Shown in pieces: positions 1 through 7,380 of a DNA stretch of 19,255 nucleotides. Position 1 is the stretch's first letter; every line of letters starts with the position of its first letter. The notes beneath the pieces were generated by a model. It was not told the origin of the DNA. It saw nothing but the letters and a program-made list of their open reading frames with translations, and did no database searches. The position numbers and the translations under genes were made by a program. Source of the stretch: Candidatus Bathyarchaeota archaeon (lineage in GTDB: Archaea > Thermoproteota > Bathyarchaeia > TCS64); contig JAUWBQ010000012.1 in assembly GCA_030601645.1 (NCBI GenBank), forward strand, positions 1 to 19,255, read 5' to 3'.

Positions 1-100
1 GGGACGGTCGGTGTTGAGCTTTTTCTGTGTTTTCCCTTTGTGGTTACCCTGTTATACCCCTGCGTGTATGTGATCGTGGAGTGCAAGAGGAGGGTGACGC

Positions 101-799
101 TTGGCCTTGGATGCGAGGGGCGCCGTGATGAAGCAGATGACTGTGTCCACGGTCTTGCTCGCGGTGATGATGGCCGTGTTCTACGCCTCGGCGGGTCGCA
201 CCGACATCCCCCGCTCCTGGCTCCTCTTCGGGGTCTCCTTCGTCTATTTCGTCGGGAGCGCGCTGGTCCTCGCTAGGTACAACCCGGAGCTTCTCGTGCA
301 GAGGCTGACGGTGAGGCGGGAGGGCTCGAAGGCCTGGGACGAGGTGCTCATGCGGGCCGGCAACCTCACCGGGCTGCTGCTGGTGCCTGCGGTGGCGGGG
401 CTGGACGTGGGGCGGTATGGGTGGTCCAGCCTCGGGATATTGTATGCCGTCTTGGGCCTCATCATTATGGTGGTCTCGTCGGTTCTCATCAACTGGGCGA
501 TGATCGAGAACCCCTACTTCGAGCCGACGGTGAGGATCCAGGAGGACCGGGGGCACCGGGTGGTGTCCTCGGGGCCGTATGGGTTCGTGCGGCATCCGGG
601 TTACCTGTCGGGGATCCTGTGGATGTCGGCTATCCCCTTGATCTTCGGATCCCTCTACGCGTTCGTCCCCGTCATCCTCTACAGCGCCCTGATGATCCTC
701 CGCACCCACCTGGAGGACAGGACCCTCCACGAGGAGCTGACGGGTTACCCCGAGTACGCGGAGAGAGTCAGGTACAGGCTCCTCCCGGGGATCTGGTGA
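101..799 (+). CDS. ICMT/PEMT-like membrane methyltransferase
   Basis: Predicted integral-membrane SAM-dependent methyltransferase of the isoprenylcysteine carboxyl methyltransferase/phospholipid methyltransferase-like superfamily, 232 aa. About five hydrophobic segments are visible. The C-terminal half has the family signature: a GPYGFVRHPGY block at residues 158-168 (R164, H165, P166), followed by an ED pair near 205 and a YPEYAERVRYRLLP tail. These form the cofactor pocket in the family. The substrate cannot be inferred, since archaeal members are mostly uncharacterised. I chose the TTG at 101 because GGAGGGTGA at 89-97 is a strong Shine-Dalgarno match just upstream; the ATG at 128 (residue 10) is the alternative. 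It lies upstream of an MFS transporter that seems to have its own promoter. Confidence 0.85.
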   Translation: MALDARGAVMKQMTVSTVLLAVMMAVFYASAGRTDIPRSWLLFGVSFVYFVGSALVLARYNPELLVQRLTVRREGSKAWDEVLMRAGNLTGLLLVPAVAGLDVGRYGWSSLGILYAVLGLIIMVVSSVLINWAMIENPYFEPTVRIQEDRGHRVVSSGPYGFVRHPGYLSGILWMSAIPLIFGSLYAFVPVILYSALMILRTHLEDRTLHEELTGYPEYAERVRYRLLPGIW

Positions 800-880
800 G
801 GGCTCTTCGGACGGGAGCCGGCGGGTCGCGGGCGTCGCCGCCCGGGAGATGGGCGATCGGGGCCCGGGATTCGCGAACGG

Positions 881-888
881 TTTTTATT
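881..888 (+). promoter_or_regulatory. TATA box of the MFS transporter gene
   Basis: TTTTTATT stands out in G+C-rich sequence and is centred about 30 nt before the ATG at 915. That spacing predicts a nearly leaderless mRNA and argues for the 915 start over the in-frame ATG at 849, which lies upstream of the box. Confidence 0.6.
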
Positions 889-914
889 CCAGCGTCGAAT
901 CTCTGGTCCCACCC

Positions 915-2153
915 ATGTTGGGATTGAAGAGGGACCTCTGGCTGCTCTTCGCGCTGAACCTCGCCATCGGCTTCTCGGGTCAGTTCATGGCCCCCCTGTT
1001 CCCCCTCTACCTGGAGGGGCTGGGGGCCTCCGAGGTGGAGATCGGCATGGTCCTCTCCCTGGCGAGCGTCCTGGCCACGGCGCTGATGATCCCCGCCGGC
1101 CTCCTGATGAACCGGATCGGCAAGAAGCGGACGCTCCTGGTGAGCGTGGTGCTGGCAGCGCTGCCTCCCGCCCTCATCTCGTTGGTGAGCGACTGGAGGT
1201 GGGTGACCCCCCTCTACATGGTGTTCAACGCCTCCTTCTCCTTCTTCATAGTGGCCCGGATGGCGATGATCTCCGAGAGCGCCACGCCCGGGAACCGCGC
1301 CACCCTCTTCGGCATCATGAACGTCGCCTGGCCCATCGGGGGCATCGTCGCCCCCACGCTGAGCGGCTTCCTGGTGGAGAACTTCGGCTGGGCCCCCATC
1401 TTCCAGGTGACCACGGTGATCATGTTGGCCAGCCTGATCCCGACGCTGAGGCTGGAGGAGCCCGCCACCCCCGTTGAAGTGGAACAGGTTCCCGCGAAGC
1501 GTCCCTCCATCCTAGACGGGAAGTATCTTCCCTTCATGACCCTGATCTTCCTGTTCCACTTCCTCGCGGGGATGGTGGAGGGGATGATCGGCACCGTCCT
1601 GCCCCTGTTCCTGAAGAACCAGATCATGATCTCCGAGTCCCTGATCGGCCTCTTCTTCACGGCCTCGAGCCTCCTGATCCTGGTCATCCAGATCCCCAGC
1701 GGACGGCTGGCGGATCGATACGGGCGGAAGAAGGTCCTGGTGCTGAGCCTGCTGCCCCTGCCCCTGCTGCTGGGGGCCTGGCTGTTCGTGGACGACTGGC
1801 TGGTCCTCCTGATCCTCTACGCGGCGTTTAGCGGGTTCCGAAGCATGACCTGGCCGTCGAGCCTGGCGCTGCTGGCCGACTTCATTCCTTCGGAGCTGAT
1901 GGGCTCGGCGCTGGGGGTCAGGATGACGAGCATGCGGCTGGGGAGCACCGTGACGCCGGTGTTGGCGGGGTATCTCTACAGCGGCGTGGGCTACAGGAGC
2001 CCGTTCCTCGCCTCCGCCGCTTTGGTCACTTTGTCCATAGTGGTCGCGCTGTCCTTCAAGGAGACGAGGGCCGAAGAGGATGAGGCCGAGGCGGTCCGGC
2101 CCATGGCACGAAAGGAGAACATGCACCAGGCGGAGAATCCTGGTGGGGTATGA
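915..2153 (+). CDS. MFS transporter
   Basis: Twelve-helix Major Facilitator Superfamily permease of about 412 aa that moves an unknown solute or drug across the cytoplasmic membrane. Both halves carry the MFS motif A loop between helices 2 and 3: GLLMNRIGKKR in the N-half (Asp replaced by Asn) and GRLADRYGRKK in the C-half. The central cytoplasmic loop is charged (around VEQVPAKRPS). An in-frame ATG exists at 849, but the TATA-like box at 881-888 supports 915, where the protein begins MLGLKRDLWLL and runs straight into helix 1. The C-terminal tail is acidic (FKETRAEEDEAEA). A diverged copy of the gene's end occurs at 9690-9761, so a second copy once existed nearby. Substrate unknown. Confidence 0.88.
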   Translation: MLGLKRDLWLLFALNLAIGFSGQFMAPLFPLYLEGLGASEVEIGMVLSLASVLATALMIPAGLLMNRIGKKRTLLVSVVLAALPPALISLVSDWRWVTPLYMVFNASFSFFIVARMAMISESATPGNRATLFGIMNVAWPIGGIVAPTLSGFLVENFGWAPIFQVTTVIMLASLIPTLRLEEPATPVEVEQVPAKRPSILDGKYLPFMTLIFLFHFLAGMVEGMIGTVLPLFLKNQIMISESLIGLFFTASSLLILVIQIPSGRLADRYGRKKVLVLSLLPLPLLLGAWLFVDDWLVLLILYAAFSGFRSMTWPSSLALLADFIPSELMGSALGVRMTSMRLGSTVTPVLAGYLYSGVGYRSPFLASAALVTLSIVVALSFKETRAEEDEAEAVRPMARKENMHQAENPGGV

Positions 2154-2194
2154 TCTAAAACATAGAGTTGAAGCCTAGCTGCGACTTTTCGCGT

Positions 2195-2520
2195 CTACGC
2201 TTTGAGCTCCCCTATCCGGGCTATGAAGGCGTCTGGGATCGGGAGGGTGTGGGCGGTGAAGTATTCTCTATGCTTTGAGATGAATGTGGGCCCCTGGAGC
2301 TGTTTCAGGAAGAGCTTGCCGTACTCCGTCGCCCGGAAGAGTCCGTCGGGGTCCTCTTGGTGAGCCCCACCTCTGTCAGCCTGCGGGCGTGCCTGCTGGT
2401 CTCCTGGCTTGAGAGGTTCAGGTCCTTTGCGAGGCTGGATATGCTGGACGGGCTGTCCCTTATCTGCTGGAGTATCCCGAGTCGGTCCTCGTTGGAGGCC
2501 TCGAACAGCAGCTCGGACAA
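2195..2520 (-). pseudogene. Frameshifted FilR1-type winged-HTH regulator remnant
   Basis: The minus strand begins at a TTG (2520) with MSELLFEASNEDRLGILQQI, then SSISSLAKDLNLSSQETSRHARRLTEVGL, a typical ArsR-like winged helix of the archaeal FilR1/DUF1724 regulator family. Around 2350 the frame breaks in a run of four Cs. Shifting by one base restores DGLFRATEYGKLFLKQL, then FISKHREYF and AFIARIGELKA before a TAG at 2195-2197. These are the conserved continuation of the family. Full-length relatives carry a further effector domain of over 100 residues, absent here. The gene is thus both frameshifted and 3'-truncated, or the frameshift is a sequencing error in a short HTH-only protein. It ends 41 bp past the convergent MFS gene. 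Confidence 0.75.
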
Positions 2521-2750
2521 AGGTTACATTAGAGGAAGCACTCGCCTGCCTCAGGGCCTCCGGTTGTTAGGTAAGTTAGAAACCCCAATCCTCTTTTTCT
2601 CATATTATTGAACTTTTATTTTCATCAGACGAGACTATCATTTTATCAATCATCAACTCTACTAGGCGACTATTCAAGAAGGCTGTATTATCGATCGAGG
2701 TTTATTCGTTACATCTCGTTGAATTACTGATAAATAAATGACCTATTCCG

Positions 2751-3521
2751 ATGTCAGAGCCTGCAATTACGACATCTCATTGGATCATCCCCTTGGTCGC
2801 TGGAAACGAGACAAGTCGTTGTCCACAGGCGTTAAAAAGGGAACAGGGGCTATGTCGACTGTGTACCGATTCGGGTAACAATGGGCGTGCTTGTGACGTT
2901 AAAAGATACTATATCGATGTTGAGAGATACGACTGGGTGGATGTCACCGACAATTTCAAAGGCATTGAATCCATTTTCCACCGTAATCGCACGAGAGTAA
3001 TGATCAATTTTTACCGGAAATATGCGGAAGGTAACCCTGTCCTGGATGTTGGGTGCGGCACCGGCCTCATCCTCAGAAAACTACCCACCTCTTCAATAGG
3101 CTTAGACATCAATCCGTGGGCCGTAGAAAAGGCGCGGGAGCACGCACCTGGTTCGCAGTTGGTAATCGCGGACGCCGAGGCCATTCCCTTCAGGGACAGT
3201 TCAGTAACAACGGTCATATGCACCGAGACCATAGAACACCTCCCAGAACCCGGAACAGCCATCAGAGAAATCCATAGGCTCCTCAAACAGGAAGGCAAGC
3301 TGATCGGATCCGTCCCTCACGACATTTTCCTCTGGAAACTCAGGGTCCTCAGCAGCACCTGCCCCCATTCCGAACCCTTCCATAATCAATTCAAGCTGAA
3401 GGAGATGCAGAAACTGCTGGACGCATTCAAGATAGTGCATATAACAACCTCATTGTTGGGACTCAATATCGTGTTCGTGACGGAGAAGGAAGCCTCTGAA
3501 GCGAAGAGAGGAAAACAATGA
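2751..3521 (+). CDS. Class I SAM-dependent methyltransferase (Methyltransf_11 type)
   Basis: Rossmann-fold methyltransferase, 256 aa. Motif I is VLDVGCGTGLIL (about residues 97-108), followed by GLDINPWAVEKA (acidic residue binding the SAM ribose), ADAEAIPFRDSSVTTVICTETIEHL (motifs II/III) and LLKQEGKLIGSVP. The preceding block FKGIESIFHRNR is typical of methyltransferases in surface-polysaccharide clusters. Its stop overlaps the next gene's start by 4 nt (ATGA), so the two are probably translationally coupled and the enzyme may methylate a glycan or lipid-linked sugar. The first 50 or so residues are Cys-rich and resemble no domain I know. Homology seems to begin near residue 51 (KRYYIDVERYDW), where no ATG, GTG or TTG is in frame, so the start is uncertain. 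Confidence 0.8.
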   Translation: MSEPAITTSHWIIPLVAGNETSRCPQALKREQGLCRLCTDSGNNGRACDVKRYYIDVERYDWVDVTDNFKGIESIFHRNRTRVMINFYRKYAEGNPVLDVGCGTGLILRKLPTSSIGLDINPWAVEKAREHAPGSQLVIADAEAIPFRDSSVTTVICTETIEHLPEPGTAIREIHRLLKQEGKLIGSVPHDIFLWKLRVLSSTCPHSEPFHNQFKLKEMQKLLDAFKIVHITTSLLGLNIVFVTEKEASEAKRGKQ

Positions 3522-6202
3522 TTAGACCGAAGAGTAAAAACAGGGATAAGGAGGGGGGGTTTCTCTCCAACGATTTTTTAAATAAGAAGATTTGGAAGTT
3601 GGATGTCGCTCAAGTAATTGTTTGGTCGGAGATCCTGGCTTATACAGTCGTTTTTTCGCTATTCACTATTTCCAAGCACAGGGCATTCTATTCGTACGCA
3701 TGGGATCTCGGCATATTTAACCAAGCATTCTGGACCACCGTGAACCTGGGACGAGTGTTCTATTACACATGTGAACTACATTTCGTAAAGGGAGGGTCCT
3801 TCTTCGGAATACACTTCAGCCCAATCCTATATTCTTTGGTACCCCTTTACGCCCTTTTCCCAGGTCCAGAGACGCTGCTGATCATCCAATCGTTTATAGT
3901 CGGTGTCGCCGCTTACCCCCTCTACCTGATTGGGAAAAAGGTTATCGACAAGAGATACGCCCTCCTTTTCTCGCTCTTCTATCTCATAAATCCCGTGGTC
4001 CACGGGATCAACTCGTACGATTTTCATGTGCAGATCTTCTTCCCATTCCTGATATTCCTGTCATACTATTTCTACGTCTCCAAGAAGTGGATAAGCCACC
4101 TTCTGTCACTACTACTGGTTTTGATGGTCCAAGAGCAAGCGGTTTATATCGTGTTCTTTTACGGATTGCATGAGATTGTTGAGAAACGGCAGCTGATTTA
4201 CGATTCGCTGACGAGGGATTCTATACCGAACCTAGAGGGTTTGACGCCCTTCGTAATCATCATACTCTCCTTCCTCTGGTTCTACGTCTCGTCAACGGTG
4301 ATCCATCACTACAACCCCCAACTGCCCGACGAGCTGAAGTCGGTGCAACACTTCGCCATCCTAGGGGCACCAGAACCTGGGCAGATCCCATTTTACATCC
4401 TGAGGAATCCTCTAAGCGTCCTGTCGGCCCTATCCTTCGACTGGTACGAGAAATTGTCCTATTTACTGTATCTATTAGCGCCCTTCCTCTTCGCCTCGCT
4501 GTTTAAACCAGGCATTTTGCTGCCCACGGTTCCCTGGTTCGCGATATCCTTTCTGTCCAACTATGCCCCCTACTACAGGCTGGGCTTCCAGTACCCCGCC
4601 TACGCTATCCCATTCATCTTCGTCTCCTCACTATTTGGGCTCAGAGAACTCACAAAGCATAACCTCAGCGAAAATTTCTCCACCCTAAGAAACCTGCTAA
4701 CTCTCATCATCGTCATAAACATAGCCTACGCCTTTTCCTTCAGCCCCCTGAGCCCCTTGATGCGGGGGAACTACCCGGGCCCCTCCTACCAGAAGTTCAG
4801 CCGCACGGAACATGTGGAGAAGCTGAACGATGTCTTGGAGCTAATTCCAGGCGACTCATCCGTCCTGACACAGGACAACCTGTTCCCCCACCTGTCATCC
4901 AACGAGAAGGCGTACGTCCTCTTCCCACCTATCCAAGGCGAGAACCCCTTCTACAAGGAGGCACTGAACTACCTGATGAACCTAAACACGGATTACATAT
5001 TCATCGACTTAGAGACCGACCCTCACAGCTCCGCTTCCGTCGCTTTCAAGATACAAAACAATTACACCTATGGCCTGGTTGCCTATATAGACAACATATA
5101 CCTTTTCAAAGCCAATTACACGGGCGAACCAGAGATCTACGAGAACATCCATAGGAAATACGACTACGATGACCTCACCCTCAAGAACGCCAAGGTCATC
5201 AAAGACCCGACGTCAACGAGCGGGAAGGTCGTCGTCTACGACTATAAAACCGAGTCGGACACGGTGTGGTACGGCCCCTACGACATCCTGTCCTCCGGGA
5301 CATACAAAGTCACGTTCCGGTTAAAGTCCAGCGGGGACAGCAGCAGCGCCTTCATTTGCGTCGACGTACACACCGGCGGAAGGGTCCTGAACTCCACGAC
5401 ACTAGACCGAGAGACCATCCCGGAGCCGAACGATTGGTTTCTCTGTGACCTAGTCTTCTCCCTGCCCGAATTCGCCACCGACGTAGAATTCAGGGGATTC
5501 AACGACGGACGCCCCACGGACATCTGCCTTGATTACATCGATCTAAGGCAGCTGAGCCTCGACGAGAATCTACTCCTCACCAAGCTCATCCACGAATACT
5601 ACACCCTCCTGCTGGGGAGGACCCCGGGGACCCAGGAACTCGATCACTGGATGGATAGTCTCAGAAGCGGGGGTTCGAAGGCGGACCTTGTGAAAGCCCT
5701 CCTAAGCTCGAAGGAGCAGAAAGAAAAATGGGAGGATAGGATCTTCGCGGCCTCCCTGCACCTCCAGCTCCTCGGGGAGTCGTTGGACCATGAGCAGATC
5801 GAAACCCTAACCGAGTCTGGTGGCCTTTGGGAGGAGCTGCTTCAGGGATGGATGAACGGAACGGAGTGGGATACGGCCCTCGGAGGCCTGGACAACCGCC
5901 GGTTCGTCGAGAAGCTCTACAGGAATTTGCTGGAGAGGGAGCCCGACGAAGAAGGGCTGGAAGCCTGGACAAAGACCCTGGACTCCGAAGAGTCGACCCG
6001 TGCACAGGTGATTACCAGTTTCTACGAAGGCGAGGAACACATGCAACGGATGGAGGCCGAGAGGATCGTCTACAAGCTGTACATAGGCCTCCTGGGCAGG
6101 GCCCCGGGTCGCCTGGACCTAGAATACTGGGCAGGGCGAGTCCGGTCAGGGGCCTCCGAGAGGGACATCATCTCCGAGTTCATCTACACCTACGGGTTGT
6201 GA
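3518..6202 (+). CDS. DUF2079 membrane protein with beta-sandwich and three DUF4214-like repeats
   Basis: An 894-aa predicted polytopic membrane protein. After a basic N-terminus, the DUF2079 signature AWDLGIFNQAFW is at residues 61-72 and about ten hydrophobic helices follow to roughly 420. DUF2079 proteins are thought to be GT-C-like transferases acting on lipid-linked sugars. From about 430 to 560 there is a soluble part. Residues 569-685 look like a carbohydrate-binding-type beta-sandwich (WYGPYDILSSGTYKVTFRLKS, then a DICLDYIDL strand). Three DUF4214-like helical repeats follow near 689, 795 and 850, each with a Y..LLGR/ER.P...L..W core. DUF4214 occurs in secreted and S-layer-associated proteins, so the tail probably lies outside the cell. 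It overlaps the upstream methyltransferase by 4 nt and precedes a PIG-V-like gene. Confidence 0.82.
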   Translation: MIRPKSKNRDKEGGFLSNDFLNKKIWKLDVAQVIVWSEILAYTVVFSLFTISKHRAFYSYAWDLGIFNQAFWTTVNLGRVFYYTCELHFVKGGSFFGIHFSPILYSLVPLYALFPGPETLLIIQSFIVGVAAYPLYLIGKKVIDKRYALLFSLFYLINPVVHGINSYDFHVQIFFPFLIFLSYYFYVSKKWISHLLSLLLVLMVQEQAVYIVFFYGLHEIVEKRQLIYDSLTRDSIPNLEGLTPFVIIILSFLWFYVSSTVIHHYNPQLPDELKSVQHFAILGAPEPGQIPFYILRNPLSVLSALSFDWYEKLSYLLYLLAPFLFASLFKPGILLPTVPWFAISFLSNYAPYYRLGFQYPAYAIPFIFVSSLFGLRELTKHNLSENFSTLRNLLTLIIVINIAYAFSFSPLSPLMRGNYPGPSYQKFSRTEHVEKLNDVLELIPGDSSVLTQDNLFPHLSSNEKAYVLFPPIQGENPFYKEALNYLMNLNTDYIFIDLETDPHSSASVAFKIQNNYTYGLVAYIDNIYLFKANYTGEPEIYENIHRKYDYDDLTLKNAKVIKDPTSTSGKVVVYDYKTESDTVWYGPYDILSSGTYKVTFRLKSSGDSSSAFICVDVHTGGRVLNSTTLDRETIPEPNDWFLCDLVFSLPEFATDVEFRGFNDGRPTDICLDYIDLRQLSLDENLLLTKLIHEYYTLLLGRTPGTQELDHWMDSLRSGGSKADLVKALLSSKEQKEKWEDRIFAASLHLQLLGESLDHEQIETLTESGGLWEELLQGWMNGTEWDTALGGLDNRRFVEKLYRNLLEREPDEEGLEAWTKTLDSEESTRAQVITSFYEGEEHMQRMEAERIVYKLYIGLLGRAPGRLDLEYWAGRVRSGASERDIISEFIYTYGL

Positions 6203-6255
6203 AGGCCGTGCACGAGAAGGAAGAAAGTCACAGCCGAAGAGGAGGCTTACATGTA

Positions 6256-7374
6256 TTGGAGACGGGACGCAGGTTTAATTCCTGGAAGAGTGGGCTGACA
6301 ACCGTAAGCCTTCTGTTGCTGTCCAGGGTGGCTGTGGTGGCGTTGGGCGCCGCCGGCTCCGTCTTCGGCATCAGGACGCCGAACCCGGGGGAGGGGCTGT
6401 GGCATCACGACATACCCATTATAGGGCTCTTCGCCCGGTGGGACTCTGCCATGTATCTAGACATAGCCCTCATCGGGTACTGGAAGAACGCCCTCTACGC
6501 CTTCAGACCCCTCTTCCCCTTCATCCTCAATGCCTTCCACCACTGCTTCGGCAATCCCCCGAGGGAAGCAGCGATAATCGCCGGGTTCGCATGGAACCTG
6601 GCGTGCCTAGTGCCTTTAGGCCTACTCTTCCACAGGCTGACGGCCCTCGTCTACGACGAGGAAGCGGCCCAGAGGTCTACGATGCTCCTAGCCGTACACC
6701 CGTCAACCCTGTTCCTGACCGCCACATACCCCCAGACAACGTACCTCCTCCTCGTGGTCGCCGCCTTCTATCTCCTTGAGACCGACAGGGTCATCCCGGC
6801 TGGTTTGCTCGGTCTCCTCGCCGGCCTCACCCGGACCGAGGGGGCCTTCCTGTTCATCCCTTTCCTCTTTAAATACATCTACCACAAGCGTGACCTCAGA
6901 TATTTGTTCGCCGCCGCGGCATCCGCCACCGCCTTCCCAGCCTTCATGCTGCTGTCACACCTGAACGGGGATGGCTTTTTCACGCCCCTGCTGGTCCAGA
7001 TGGGCTGGGACACGACCACAGTGTGGAACATTTTGAGGGTCTACGAGCCGGGGCAGTTGGCCTTCTACTCCCTAGGGTTCATAACCATGTCCCTGAGCGC
7101 CGCCTCCGTCTTCGGGTTCTTCATGGGGGACAAATCGATCCAGGACAGGGAAACCCCCTACTTCACCTGGGCCCTTGCGTTGTTGACCGTCTTCGTGGTC
7201 ACCGGAGAGATAAGGTCGTGGAGCAGGTTAACCATGACGATCCCCCCTGTAATCTGGGGCTTATCCCAGCGGTCCGAGGAGAACCCGCGCATGTACAGGG
7301 TTCTGTTGGTCGCCTTCACGATGCTGATGTCGTTCTCAACAGTCAGCTACGTGAACTGGTATCAGGTGCTTTGA
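6256..7374 (+). CDS. PIG-V-like mannosyltransferase (GT-C fold)
   Basis: Polytopic membrane glycosyltransferase of about 372 aa related to the PIG-V/GPI mannosyltransferase II family. The hallmark is ARWDSAMYLDIALIGYW around residues 60-76, where the RWD Asp sits in the first extracytoplasmic loop as in other dolichyl-phosphate-sugar-dependent enzymes. YAFRPLFPFILN, HPSTLFLTATYPQTTYLLL and GLLAGLTRTEGAFLFIPF are also typical. Start choice: TTG at 6256 is preceded by GGAGG at 6241-6245; GTG at 6208 is in frame and closer to the upstream stop. Reading further upstream gives arginine-rich antisense-like protein inside the preceding gene. It likely adds a sugar, plausibly mannose, to a lipid-linked glycan together with the DUF2079 protein. 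Its stop is 6 bp from the convergent GH99-like gene. Confidence 0.82.
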   Translation: METGRRFNSWKSGLTTVSLLLLSRVAVVALGAAGSVFGIRTPNPGEGLWHHDIPIIGLFARWDSAMYLDIALIGYWKNALYAFRPLFPFILNAFHHCFGNPPREAAIIAGFAWNLACLVPLGLLFHRLTALVYDEEAAQRSTMLLAVHPSTLFLTATYPQTTYLLLVVAAFYLLETDRVIPAGLLGLLAGLTRTEGAFLFIPFLFKYIYHKRDLRYLFAAAASATAFPAFMLLSHLNGDGFFTPLLVQMGWDTTTVWNILRVYEPGQLAFYSLGFITMSLSAASVFGFFMGDKSIQDRETPYFTWALALLTVFVVTGEIRSWSRLTMTIPPVIWGLSQRSEENPRMYRVLLVAFTMLMSFSTVSYVNWYQVL

Positions 7375-7380
7375 GGGTGA

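Noticed and set aside
44..730. 228-aa minus-strand ORF
   Set aside because: Low-complexity His/Pro/Arg-rich shadow of the ICMT-like gene in G+C-rich DNA.
5827..6255. N-terminal extension of the PIG-V-like ORF
   Set aside because: It lies inside the DUF2079-DUF4214 gene and is Arg/Gly-rich with no domain; the membrane domain starts after 6256.
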